Shown here: positions 17,287 through 25,120 of the stretch, in pieces
How the letters are laid out: each line of letters starts with the position of its first letter
Numbering within the stretch: position 1 is the first letter of the stretch
NCBI GenBank assembly: GCA_903920455.1
Contig: CAIXLY010000016.1
Location: 1 to 37,255, forward strand
Source of the DNA: an uncultured bacterium
GTDB taxonomy: Bacteria > Bacteroidota > Bacteroidia > Chitinophagales > Chitinophagaceae
Length of the DNA stretch: 37,255 nucleotides
Reading direction: 5' to 3'
Program-made: the position numbers and the translations under genes
The notes under the pieces: generated by a model
What the model saw: the letters and a program-made list of their open reading frames with translations, nothing else
Database searches by the model: none
What the model was told of the DNA's origin: nothing

Positions 17287-18819
17287 TTATGCTTTCAATA
17301 GTGCAAGGCTGTTGTCAATTCTGCGTAAGGTAGATGCTTTCCCAATTCTAGCAGCAATTTCAAATACAGGCGGACCGAATTTTGCTCCAACCAGCATGAT
17401 GCGGAAGGGGAGTTGAAGTTCTCCTGGTTTGATTCCTGCTTGTTCTGCAGCATCCTTAAATGATTGCTCAATTGTTGCTGTGCTCCAATCTGTTAGTCCC
17501 TCCAACCCTGTCTTCCAGCTGTTGAAGAAATCATGTTTGCTTTCATTCCACTTTGGGGATATAGAATCGGTATCTATAGTTATCGGGTCAATGAAAAAGT
17601 AAGCCAGTTGTGTGTGAAAATCACTTAAGAGCACACATCTTTCTTGTACCATTGGAATAAGTTCACTCAATAAAGCTGATGATGCTTGTATCTTATTTTC
17701 AGCTAGCACTTTTTCAACTAGCGGAAGCAGGCGATCAGTCTTGCTGCGTTTTATCCATTCGTGGTTAAACCATTTGGCTTTCTCAAAATCAAATTTTGCT
17801 CCTCCTTTATGTATGCGCTCTACTGAAAACTTTTCTACAAGTGAATTCAATTTAAATATTTCTTCACCACTGCCATCATTCCATCCCAACATAGCAAGCA
17901 TGTTGATGAATGCTTCAGGGAGAAATCCCAGTTCTTTAAATCCTTTGGTAATTTCTCCTGTTTTTGGATCTGTCCAGTCCATCGCAAACACGGGAAATCC
18001 GAGTCTGTCCCCATCTCTTTTGCTGAGTTTGCCCTGTCCGTCTGGCTTTAGAATCAGTGGCAGATGCGCCCACTGGGGCATCTCATTTTTCCATCCAAGA
18101 TATTCCCAGAGCAATACATGCACAGGAGCGGATGGAAGCCATTCTTCTCCCCTAAAAGCATGGCTGATCTTCATCTCATAGTCATCCACAACCACAGCGA
18201 GGTGATAGGTGGGCATGCCATCGCCTTTCAACAACACCTTATCGTCTACTTGATCTGTACTGAAGCTTACTTCCCCGCGAATCATATCATGCAGTGTAAC
18301 ATCGGTTGAGGCAGGCATCTTGATGCGAATAACATGGGGCTCTTTGTTTGTTAGTCGCTCTTGAACTTCTGCGCTGCTTAGGGTCAGTGAGTTGTTCATC
18401 TTTTCACGAATCTTGCTGTCGTATTGTGGAGATGGATTGGCTTCACTCTTGTATTGCTCTCGCATCTTTTCCAATTCCGCTGGTGTATCAAAGGCATAGT
18501 AGGCAAATCCTTTTTCAATAAGCTCTTCGGCATACTTGCGGTACCTACTTTTTCTCTCGCTCTGTCGGTATGGTCCGAATTCACCTCCGGTATTCGGACT
18601 CTCATCAGTGGTAATGCCACACCATTCAAGGCAGCTTACAATGTATTGTTCCGCGCCTTCTACAAACCTGTTTTGGTCAGTGTCTTCTACCCTGAGAATA
18701 AATTTTCCGTTATGGTGCTTGGCAAATAGGTAATTGAATAGGGCTGTCCTTACTCCCCCAAGATGGAGGCCTCCGGTGGGACTAGGCGCAAATCGGACAC
18801 GTATGCTTTTTTCTGTCAT
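17287..18819 (-). CDS. gltX: Glutamyl-tRNA synthetase
   Basis: Class I synthetase that charges tRNA-Glu (and possibly tRNA-Gln, depending on whether GatCAB is present). Its 510 aa include the HIGH-box equivalent HLGG at residues 19-22 in [20 protein letters not shown], and the KMSKS-loop equivalent KLSKR at 264-268. The GEEW-PS-P-H segment at about 224-233 is typical of GluRS rather than GlnRS. The C-terminal anticodon-binding helices end in [11 protein letters not shown] perfect -7 element at 18824-18831 lies just 4 nt before the ATG, implying a nearly leaderless message. The cobalamin-binding gene follows after 14 nt. Confidence 0.96.
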   Translation of the reverse strand: MTEKSIRVRFAPSPTGGLHLGGVRTALFNYLFAKHHNGKFILRVEDTDQNRFVEGAEQYIVSCLEWCGITTDESPNTGGEFGPYRQSERKSRYRKYAEELIEKGFAYYAFDTPAELEKMREQYKSEANPSPQYDSKIREKMNNSLTLSSAEVQERLTNKEPHVIRIKMPASTDVTLHDMIRGEVSFSTDQVDDKVLLKGDGMPTYHLAVVVDDYEMKISHAFRGEEWLPSAPVHVLLWEYLGWKNEMPQWAHLPLILKPDGQGKLSKRDGDRLGFPVFAMDWTDPKTGEITKGFKELGFLPEAFINMLAMLGWNDGSGEEIFKLNSLVEKFSVERIHKGGAKFDFEKAKWFNHEWIKRSKTDRLLPLVEKVLAENKIQASSALLSELIPMVQERCVLLSDFHTQLAYFFIDPITIDTDSISPKWNESKHDFFNSWKTGLEGLTDWSTATIEQSFKDAAEQAGIKPGELQLPFRIMLVGAKFGPPVFEIAARIGKASTLRRIDNSLALLKA

Positions 18820-18823
18820 CCTG

Positions 18824-18831
18824 CAAAGATA
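18824..18831 (-). promoter_or_regulatory. -7 element of the gltX promoter
   Basis: The minus strand reads TATCTTTG, an exact TAnnTTTG match, followed by CAGG and then the gltX ATG. The predicted transcription start falls at or next to the start codon. No clear -33 TTG at the usual spacing. Confidence 0.5.
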
Positions 18832-18868
18832 AGCAGTATAGGCGCATTCCAGACTGATAAATGCAAAT

Positions 18869-18890
18869 GGCTTCCCGTTTCCGAGAAGCC
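18869..18890 (-). terminator. Hairpin terminator after the metalloprotease gene
   Basis: On the minus strand GGCTTCTCG-GAAA-CGGGAAGCC forms a 9 bp stem (one T-G wobble) with a GAAA tetraloop. It is followed by ATTTGCATTT, a weak T-tract. It lies 35 nt after the metalloprotease stop and before the gltX promoter. Confidence 0.6.
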
Positions 18891-18924
18891 CTTTTGTGTA
18901 CTAATCAATTCTAATATATCAGCT

Positions 18925-20532
18925 CTATTTGTTCATGAATCTTTCAACCCTTTCCTCATGCTGGTTAATTAGCTTTAGGTTATATATTCCTGTAGGATAG
19001 TTTCTGATGTCAATCGATTTTGTTCCTGCAGAGGCCTTGCCTATTTGAATAACCCTGCCATTGATGTCTACTACTTTATAGTCATAGGGCTCTGTTGCAT
19101 TTACGATTACGGGTTGTTGTGCTTGTTTGATCACCTTAAATATTCCTATGGACTCAGTGGCTTCAATTTTAATCGTGTTGGTGAACCTTACGCTTCCGTT
19201 CTTTTCAATAATCTTAAGTTTGTATGCATATACTCCAGGGCTTTTAATGCCGTGAACGTAGCTTGTGGTGGTGATATCAGGCCTTGCAAGTTCTTTAAAT
19301 TCACCATCCTCAATTGAATAAAGCACAGTGATTGCCTCGCCCGGTTTAGCAATGCCGTTCATCCAATTGATTTTGTTCCCTTCCCTAATTTTTGTTCCGC
19401 TCAATATGTTCTGGATTGCATTTGAATTCGATGGTAGAGTAGGGGTATTTGTTACTCCGCTGTAATTGCCTTTCATGGTATATGAACCCAGACTGCCATA
19501 GTCATTTTCTGTATTGAGGTTTCCTGTGCCATCCACAATCACATAGTAGGTTCCGCTGCTCAACGCAGTATCAATGCGAATGTTCAGAGAGTCTGCAACA
19601 TCATATACTCTGATGATTGTGCCTTTTGAATCTTGCAGTTCAACCTTGATGTCAAGGTTAGCCCCTGAATAATTTTCACCAACACTGTATGGCTCAACAT
19701 CCAATACGAATGTTCCGCGTTGGGTAAGGTCAAACCTAAAAATATCTCTGTCACTCGATGTAGTAATCACCCCAGATTGATCAATGATGTTGTCAGCAAC
19801 ATTTACTACAAACGAATTGGTGTAAATGTCACTCACATCATCTGCCCTGTATCCAAATCCGTTGTTGGCTGTGATGATGCTCAGGTTATCTTGCTTGTTG
19901 CTGCAACCACTCACAGTTGGTCCAAAATTCCACTGTGTAAGTGTTCTTGTAGATACATTACCCATGATTGGTCCCCATGAAGTAACACCGCTTCCTGTAC
20001 CTGTATTGTATGAACTTACAAGCGTGCAACTAGATCCAAATTCTGCTTGGTGGTTAAGTCCCATAGTATGTCCGCTTTCATGAGAAATTGCTTCAGCAAT
20101 CTTTCTTGGATTGTTCGTGAGCCTGTCGCTAAATACGAAACATGGCGTATCGTCGCCCCAAACAAATGAAGTAAGGTAAGATACACCTGGTAGAGAAGGA
20201 CACCAAGCACTTGTTGGAGTAATCACCACGCGCATTCTTTGATCTATTGGTGCAGCAAGAAATTTTGCCAGCTCAGTAGTTACATTGATATTAAACGGCC
20301 TGAAATCTTCTGACACCCTGTTAAATGCTTCGGTAATTTGATCATCAGACATCATGGCTGGTGTGCAACTAAAAGGTGTTCCAAAGTTCCATATGGAATT
20401 TGAAACATCATGACCATCAAAATCCAGGTAGATGGTTGCAGCTGCAGTAGGATAGCTGTTGAGTGTTGGTGTTGCCATTGCACCTGAGCAAATCAACGTA
20501 GCAATCAATAAATTAAGGAGTAACTTTTTCAT
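18925..20532 (-). CDS. Secreted metzincin-type zinc metalloprotease with T9SS sorting domain
   Basis: A 535 aa exported protein. An N-terminal signal peptide of about 20 residues (MKKLLLNLLIATLICSGAMA) is followed by a reprolysin/astacin-like catalytic region. The zinc motif HESGHTMGLNH is at residues 151-161 (three His ligands, catalytic Glu152) and a likely Met-turn, SWGPIMGN, at 185-192. After it comes a region resembling a bacterial pre-peptidase (PPC) beta domain (DIFRFDLTQRGTFVLDV ... GTYYVIVDGTGN), then a beta-rich spacer. The last 75 residues have the Por/type IX secretion C-terminal signal pattern (YKVVDINGRVIQIGKASAG ... IDIRNYPTGIYNLKLI). An ATG at 20565 is open in frame but would overlap the upstream gene's stop and precede the signal peptide by 11 residues; I chose 20532. 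Substrate unknown. Confidence 0.9.
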   Translation of the reverse strand: MKKLLLNLLIATLICSGAMATPTLNSYPTAAATIYLDFDGHDVSNSIWNFGTPFSCTPAMMSDDQITEAFNRVSEDFRPFNINVTTELAKFLAAPIDQRMRVVITPTSAWCPSLPGVSYLTSFVWGDDTPCFVFSDRLTNNPRKIAEAISHESGHTMGLNHQAEFGSSCTLVSSYNTGTGSGVTSWGPIMGNVSTRTLTQWNFGPTVSGCSNKQDNLSIITANNGFGYRADDVSDIYTNSFVVNVADNIIDQSGVITTSSDRDIFRFDLTQRGTFVLDVEPYSVGENYSGANLDIKVELQDSKGTIIRVYDVADSLNIRIDTALSSGTYYVIVDGTGNLNTENDYGSLGSYTMKGNYSGVTNTPTLPSNSNAIQNILSGTKIREGNKINWMNGIAKPGEAITVLYSIEDGEFKELARPDITTTSYVHGIKSPGVYAYKLKIIEKNGSVRFTNTIKIEATESIGIFKVIKQAQQPVIVNATEPYDYKVVDINGRVIQIGKASAGTKSIDIRNYPTGIYNLKLINQHEERVERFMNK

Positions 20533-20557
20533 CTTTTTGTAGTTGGATGTTAAGGGA

Positions 20558-20986
20558 TTAATCAATTATCGTTTCCCTGAGATCAATTTTTTTAATGGTA
20601 TTGTTTCCTGCTAAGTCGCCTTTTATTTCAAGGCCATCGATATAGCCTCTTCCCATCATTCGGCCCACATATTTTTGTTGGTTGTTCTTGTCTGTACTTT
20701 TAGAGATAAAAAGTTTTGCCTTGCTGTAATTGGTGCTCTCTATAATTATTGTCTGTAGGTTGTCGTAAACTTTTTGATTTGATTTGATGATGCCAGTCAC
20801 CCTAAAGCCATCAGTAAATCTGATGTCTACTGATGAACCTGGATGTTGATTGAATAGTCCATCTATTGTACCAGCTTTAAACTTGCTTGTTTCAGGCAGT
20901 GCCGCAAACATTTTTTGTGCGCCTGCGCTGGTAAATGCCATTGCGAGTAGCACGGTAAATAAGATTGATTGAATCGACTTTTTCAT
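20558..20986 (-). CDS. Small secreted protein of unknown function, coupled to the metalloprotease
   Basis: I do not recognise a family for this 142 aa protein. It starts with a clear Sec signal peptide (KKSIQSILFTVLLAMAFTSAGA, cleavage near residue 23). The mature part of about 119 residues is rich in beta-prone stretches (SVDIRFTDGFRVTGIIKS, LQTIIIESTNYSKAKLFISK) and ends KKIDLRETIID. It has no Cys, no lipobox, no further membrane segment and no T9SS tail, so it is predicted to be periplasmic. It lies immediately upstream of the metalloprotease on the same strand, with 25 nt between its stop and the protease ATG, so the two are almost certainly cotranscribed. It could be a periplasmic inhibitor, chaperone or accessory of the protease, but that is speculation. 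Confidence 0.8.
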   Translation of the reverse strand: MKKSIQSILFTVLLAMAFTSAGAQKMFAALPETSKFKAGTIDGLFNQHPGSSVDIRFTDGFRVTGIIKSNQKVYDNLQTIIIESTNYSKAKLFISKSTDKNNQQKYVGRMMGRGYIDGLEIKGDLAGNNTIKKIDLRETIID

Positions 20987-21031
20987 ACACTGGAGTTGAG
21001 TGGTTCCAGCATGAAACGGCAGGTATTGTGT

Positions 21032-21060
21032 GAATATTATATTTATCGTATATATTCAAA
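21032..21060 (-). promoter_or_regulatory. Weak promoter candidate for the secreted protein-protease pair
   Basis: The minus strand has TTTG (21060-21057), 17 nt, then TAATATTC (21039-21032), two bases off TAnnTTTG. This is the best candidate in the 144 bp gap upstream of the 142 aa gene. The leader would be about 45 nt. Confidence 0.25.
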
Positions 21061-21067
21061 CAGATCG

Positions 21068-21079
21068 GGTACTAGTACC
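21068..21079. promoter_or_regulatory. 12-bp perfect palindrome GGTACTAGTACC
   Basis: A perfect 12 bp inverted repeat without spacer in the gap between the CoA-binding gene's 3' end and the secreted-protein gene, about 80 nt upstream of the latter's ATG and just above its candidate -33 element. It could be an operator; no regulator gene is nearby. Confidence 0.3.
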
Positions 21080-21130
21080 TAAAACCGCTAAATTGAATGT
21101 TGCGGAAAATACGCAAAGGGCTACGTAGTT

Positions 21131-21496
21131 TTAATATGTGCCTGCGCTGAGCATCACCAATGTGCATGCTTCAATGGCTTCAATGCCCTCAGATTTTAGC
21201 TTTTTTGCGAAGGAAGGGTGCTCTGCTCCTGGGTTGAAAATGACTCTTTTGGGGTGTAGGGAGATGATATAGTCTTCGTAGAGCTCCTGTTTTGCAGGAT
21301 TGAGGTATACCGTAACGGTATGGATATTTTTAAAGGGGGTTGGGGTTGGACTGACGATAACCGGACCAATTTGGAACTCTTCTCTGCCAATGGCCTCAAC
21401 CTCATGGCCATGCTGCAAGAGCTTTTTTACTGCCAGGTGGCTATACTGCTCAGGATTGGCAGAGGCACCGAGGACAAGTGTTTTTTTATTGTTCAT
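21131..21496 (-). CDS. CoA-binding domain protein (YccU-like)
   Basis: A 121 aa single-domain Rossmann-type protein of the CoA_binding_2 family. Seen: an N-terminal nucleotide-binding strand and loop KTLVLGASANPEQYSH, a central VTVYLNP strand, NPGAEHPSF and the C-terminal EACTLVML. These match the YccU-like proteins related to the CoA-binding domain of succinyl-CoA synthetase alpha; the biological role is not established. An upstream in-frame ATG at 21529 lies inside the pdhC terminator, so the start at 21496 is much more likely. It is downstream of pdhC on the same strand but separated from it by that terminator, so expression is probably independent or by read-through. Confidence 0.88.
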   Translation of the reverse strand: MNNKKTLVLGASANPEQYSHLAVKKLLQHGHEVEAIGREEFQIGPVIVSPTPTPFKNIHTVTVYLNPAKQELYEDYIISLHPKRVIFNPGAEHPSFAKKLKSEGIEAIEACTLVMLSAGTY

Positions 21497-21512
21497 GGCT
21501 TTAGTGTATCTA

Positions 21513-21540
21513 TAAAAAAAGCCGGACAATGCCGGCTTTA
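21513..21540 (-). terminator. Rho-independent terminator of pdhC
   Basis: On the minus strand AAAGCCGG-CATTGT-CCGGCTTT, an 8 bp stem and 6 nt loop, runs into an unbroken run of seven T. It lies 17 nt after the pdhC stop and just before the start of the CoA-binding gene. Confidence 0.85.
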
Positions 21541-21556
21541 AGATAATAAGTTATGC

Positions 21557-23152
21557 TCAGACCAGCATTGACAATGGGTTCTCCATGTATTTTTTTAGGG
21601 TTTGCAAGAACGAAGCACCAACTGCACCGTCGACACTCCTGTGGTCGCAACTAAGGGTTACTTTCATAACCTGAGTAGTGGTGAATCCTTCTCCTTTTTT
21701 GATGACCACTTCCTTAATCCTTCCTACTGCGAGAATACAGCTATCCGGAGGATTGATGATTGCAGTGAATTCATCAATGTCCATCATGCCTAGGTTGGAA
21801 ATGGTAAAGGTATTGCCCGTGAAATCCTGTGGTTGTATTTTCTTGTTTCTTGCTTTATCGTAAAGGTCTTTTGATTCTGCAGCAATTTGTGACAAGCTTT
21901 TCTGATCTGCAAATCGCAATACCGGAACAATCAATCCCTCTGGAAGCGCGATGGCAGAGCCAATATGCACGTGGCTGTATGTTCTGATGAAATCACCCAT
22001 CCAACTGCTGTTCACTGCAGGATGTTTTTTTAATGCAAGTGCAGAAGCCTTTATTAATATGTCTTGGAAAGAGATCTTGGTTGGACTGAACTCATTCAAC
22101 TGCGTTCTTGCATTGATGACATTGTCCATGTTGATTTCCATGGTCAAATAAAAATGTGGCGCGGTGAACATGCTCTCACCCAATCTGCGGGCAATTGTTT
22201 TGCGCATGGATGTGAGGATGGTATCACTATACCCTTCCTGTCCTGCTATAAAAGTTGGGGCTGGTGATGCTGATGAAGCAACAGCACCCTTAAAATCGTC
22301 AACGTCTTTTTTAATAACACGACCACCATCGCCGGAGCCAGGTATTTGACCAATGTCAATTCCCTTGTCTTTGGCGAGTGCCTTAGCCAATGGGGAAGCT
22401 TTAACTCTTCCATCGGATGATGAACTGTGCTCTGTAGATGCTGCTGCAACAGGCATTGCTGCTGATGAAGCTGGAGCAGCTGCTGGTGCGGCTGGCGTAG
22501 CAACTGATGCTGGAGCATTCAGGTTTGGCAATAATGCTGAAATATCTGTTCCGGCCTTGCCGATAATGGCAATTACATCGTTTACTTGAGCAGATTGGCC
22601 TTCTGCTACACCTATATGAAGCAGGGTGCCATCGGTATATCCTACCACTTCCATGGTTGCTTTGTCTGTTTCAACGTCGGCAAGGTTATCATCACTCTTT
22701 ACCAGATCTCCAACCTTTTTGTTCCACTGAACGATTTTACCAGAGGTCATGGTATCACTGAGTAGCGGCATTCTGATCACCGCAACACCCAATTGCTCAG
22801 GAGTTATGGAAGGAGCTGCATTTGCTGAGGGTGCTGCCGCTTGAGGAGGAGTGGGAGCAGCAACTGATGCAGATGCTGCGCTAGCTTCGGCAAGGTATGA
22901 ACTGATGTCTTCTCCTTTTTTCCCGACAATTGCTATGATTTCATTGATTTTGGCTGCTTCGCCTTCCTTTACTCCTATATAGAGCAGGGTGCCGTCAGCA
23001 TAGCCCACCACTTCCATGGTAGCCTTATCTGTTTCTACGTCGGCTAGCACGTCGTCACTTTTGACGGTGTCGCCAACTGATTTATTCCATTTTACGATCT
23101 TACCCTCGGTCATCGTATCGCTGAGGAGGGGCATTCTGATCACTTCGGCCAT
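21557..23152 (-). CDS. pdhC: Pyruvate dehydrogenase E2, dihydrolipoamide acetyltransferase
   Basis: Core acyltransferase of the pyruvate dehydrogenase complex, 531 aa. Two N-terminal lipoyl domains lie at residues 1-77 and 124-200, with lipoylated lysines K43 and K164 in identical ETDKATMEVVGY contexts. Ala/Pro-rich linkers separate them (about 90-120 and 208-247). The peripheral subunit-binding domain follows at about 249-286 (KASPLAKALAKDKGIDI, GSGDGGRVIKKDV). The catalytic domain ends with the active-site motif HRSVDG near residue 505. The two lipoyl domains are about 77% identical by hand count, pointing to internal duplication. The PMP-LS/DTM start is characteristic of mitochondrial and Bacteroidota-type E2. 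E1 genes are not adjacent. Other 2-oxo acid E2 specificities are possible but less likely. Confidence 0.92.
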   Translation of the reverse strand: MAEVIRMPLLSDTMTEGKIVKWNKSVGDTVKSDDVLADVETDKATMEVVGYADGTLLYIGVKEGEAAKINEIIAIVGKKGEDISSYLAEASAASASVAAPTPPQAAAPSANAAPSITPEQLGVAVIRMPLLSDTMTSGKIVQWNKKVGDLVKSDDNLADVETDKATMEVVGYTDGTLLHIGVAEGQSAQVNDVIAIIGKAGTDISALLPNLNAPASVATPAAPAAAPASSAAMPVAAASTEHSSSSDGRVKASPLAKALAKDKGIDIGQIPGSGDGGRVIKKDVDDFKGAVASSASPAPTFIAGQEGYSDTILTSMRKTIARRLGESMFTAPHFYLTMEINMDNVINARTQLNEFSPTKISFQDILIKASALALKKHPAVNSSWMGDFIRTYSHVHIGSAIALPEGLIVPVLRFADQKSLSQIAAESKDLYDKARNKKIQPQDFTGNTFTISNLGMMDIDEFTAIINPPDSCILAVGRIKEVVIKKGEGFTTTQVMKVTLSCDHRSVDGAVGASFLQTLKKYMENPLSMLV

Positions 23153-23190
23153 AACCCTGGTTGCATTTTGGTTATTAATAATGAGAAGAC

Positions 23191-23198
23191 CAAAATTA
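23191..23198 (-). promoter_or_regulatory. -7 element of the pdhC promoter
   Basis: The minus strand reads TAATTTTG, an exact TAnnTTTG match, about 38 nt before the pdhC ATG. This places it in the dnaX-pdhC gap and suggests pdhC has its own promoter. Confidence 0.45.
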
Positions 23199-23256
23199 CA
23201 TTAAAATAGGCAAATGAGGTGGTTGGTGAATAAAGATTTGGGTATCTGGCCAATCC

Positions 23257-25047
23257 TTAGTCTAGGTCGAGATTTAACCGGTCACGCAACTCTTTTACCA
23301 TGGGGTAAAGAGAAACCAACTTCAAGTATTGGTCACGCTGCGAAAGGGCCTGCTCAGTAGTAGTTTCTTCAATTTCTGCAACGGGGTCTATCATTATCCT
23401 GAATTGCACTTTTGGGTTGTTGAAAAATTCTTGAACGTGAATGAGTAATCCGGTTCTTTCGCTCTCTATGAACTGCTGTTGAATTTTTGAGCTGGCTTGT
23501 ATCTCAAACAATTGGTTGTCTATTATGGATAGCAGGGCCATGCGAAGATTGCTATGGCTGGTAACCTGATTATTGTCTTGAAGTTTTTGTAAATATTCTT
23601 CCCAAGCCTTTTTCAACAGTTCAGCAGTTAGTGTATGAACAGGTAAATGTTCTAGCTTTCTATTTTGTATCTGCTCGCGAATTTTTTTGAGTGCTCCCAT
23701 TCCGCCAACAGATGTTTCAGGTTGAACTTGTTGCACTGGCTTTGGCGGAGGAGGAATGTTGAGTGGACGATCTTCTGCTGCCTGAGGAGTTGGCAGGCTA
23801 GAAGTTGGGGTAGGCATTGCTTCTAGGGGAGGAGCTTTTTTTTCTGTGTGCTTCTCTTTCTGGGCTACAAAACTGATTTGCTTAAAAGCGACTGACTTTA
23901 ATTCATCAAGTCGTTTTTTTTTTCCAAGGCCATCGCCAGCAACAAGAGTAATCGCTTGTTTGAGGTGTGTAAGCCTGATCAAATGAAATTCAACATGCAA
24001 TTTTTTATTGCGGGCTTGCTTGAATCCAAGTTCTGCATCGTTTAATATGTTTAGAGCACCAATAAGATAAGGTGCAGAAATGGAAGCGGCAGATGAAATA
24101 TAGTTGTTCCTAAACCCTTCAACCACTTGGAGAAGTGCAATTGATTTTGGATCTCGACTCACCAATAAGTTTCTAAAAAATTCGGAAAGGTTGCTCAATA
24201 CCATGTCACCCTCGAATCCTTTCTTATCAATTTCGTCGTACAAAGTAAGAACACCTGCCAGGTCTTCCTGTTGCAAGTAGTCAAGCAACTTAAAGAAGTA
24301 ATCTTCATCAAGTAAGTTGAGGTGCTCGAGTGTATTGCTGTAGGTGAGGTTGGCGTTGGTAAAGCTGACAATTTTATCAAGAATGCTCAACGCATCTCTC
24401 ATGCAGCCATCACTTTTTTGAGCAATCACTTGCAGCGCAGAAGGTTCAGCAGTAATGGATTCTTTGGTAGCTATTTCTTCAAGGTGTGCAACTATATCTG
24501 CTGGAGTGATTCTTTTAAAATCAAAAATTTGACACCTGGATAGTATGGTGGGGATAATCTTGTGTTTTTCTGTTGTAGCAAGGATGAAGATGGCATGTGC
24601 TGGTGGCTCTTCCAATGTTTTTAAAAAAGCATTGAAGGCACTTGCACTCAGCATGTGTACCTCATCAATAATATATATTTTGTACTTGCCAGTTTGTGGT
24701 GCAAATCGAACTTGCTCTGTGAGTTCTCTGATGTCATCAACGGAATTGTTGCTCGCTGCATCCAGCTCGTGGACATTGAAAGATGCACCACTGTTGAATG
24801 ACTTGCATGAGCTGCAGGTATCGCAAGCCTCACCATCTTTTCCAATTTGTTCACAGTTGATGGTCTTGGCCAAAATACGTGCACAGGTTGTTTTTCCCAC
24901 TCCTCTTGGTCCGGTAAACAGAAATGCATGGGCCAGGTGATGATTTAAAATCGCATTCTTGAGTGTGGTGGTGATATGGGATTGCCCCACGACTGTTGAA
25001 AAAGTCTGGGGCCTGTATTTTCTCGCTGAAACAACAAAGTTTTCCAT
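23257..25047 (-). CDS. dnaX: DNA polymerase III subunit tau/gamma
   Basis: AAA+ clamp-loader ATPase of the replisome, 596 aa. Walker A is GPRGVGKTT at residues 46-54; the zinc module has Cys65, Cys75, Cys78 and Cys81; Walker B is IIDEVHML at 126-133; the SRC motif is LSRCQIF at 169-175. The clamp-loader part (domains I-III) ends near residue 370. Just after it, codons 375-378 (GKKK) contain a ten-A run at 23914-23923; shifted reading ends within a few codons (see the separate entry). A Pro-rich linker (around residues 400-440) and a tau-specific C-terminal domain follow. The gene diverges from glpK with 73 nt between the two starts. A TATCTTG stretch just upstream is a shortened -7-like motif. 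Confidence 0.96.
   Translation of the reverse strand: MENFVVSARKYRPQTFSTVVGQSHITTTLKNAILNHHLAHAFLFTGPRGVGKTTCARILAKTINCEQIGKDGEACDTCSSCKSFNSGASFNVHELDAASNNSVDDIRELTEQVRFAPQTGKYKIYIIDEVHMLSASAFNAFLKTLEEPPAHAIFILATTEKHKIIPTILSRCQIFDFKRITPADIVAHLEEIATKESITAEPSALQVIAQKSDGCMRDALSILDKIVSFTNANLTYSNTLEHLNLLDEDYFFKLLDYLQQEDLAGVLTLYDEIDKKGFEGDMVLSNLSEFFRNLLVSRDPKSIALLQVVEGFRNNYISSAASISAPYLIGALNILNDAELGFKQARNKKLHVEFHLIRLTHLKQAITLVAGDGLGKKKRLDELKSVAFKQISFVAQKEKHTEKKAPPLEAMPTPTSSLPTPQAAEDRPLNIPPPPKPVQQVQPETSVGGMGALKKIREQIQNRKLEHLPVHTLTAELLKKAWEEYLQKLQDNNQVTSHSNLRMALLSIIDNQLFEIQASSKIQQQFIESERTGLLIHVQEFFNNPKVQFRIMIDPVAEIEETTTEQALSQRDQYLKLVSLYPMVKELRDRLNLDLD
23914..23923 (-). other. A10 slippage/frameshift candidate in dnaX
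   Basis: On the coding strand the sequence is GG followed by ten A and CGACTTGATGAATTAA. In frame 0 it reads G-K-K-K-R-L-D-E. One extra A gives K-K-K-T-T-stop (TGA), a 380 aa product. One A fewer gives K-K-N-D-L-M-N-stop (TAA), a 382 aa product. Both truncated products would keep domains I-III and lose the tau tail, as gamma does in other bacteria. Slippery A runs in dnaX are used in Escherichia coli (ribosomal) and Thermus thermophilus (transcriptional, nine A). Confidence 0.6.
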
Positions 25048-25120
25048 CCGTTTGCAAGATAAGATAATTATGGTGTCAGTTTATGCTACCATTTTTCTTA
25101 ACTTTCCACAAACAGAAATG

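Noticed and set aside
21497-21529. Longer start for the CoA-binding protein at 21529
   Set aside because: That ATG lies inside the pdhC terminator stem; the family start MNNKKTLVLGAS is at 21496.
22620-23152. Similar DNA blocks within pdhC, considered as a mobile or recombinational repeat
   Set aside because: They are simply the two lipoyl domains, normal in E2 proteins; protein similarity (about 77% by hand count) explains the DNA similarity.
24959-25120. In-frame N-terminal extension of glpK reaching back into dnaX
   Set aside because: It overlaps the first part of dnaX on the other strand, does not resemble glycerol kinase, and the family start ([13 protein letters not shown]) is at 25121.
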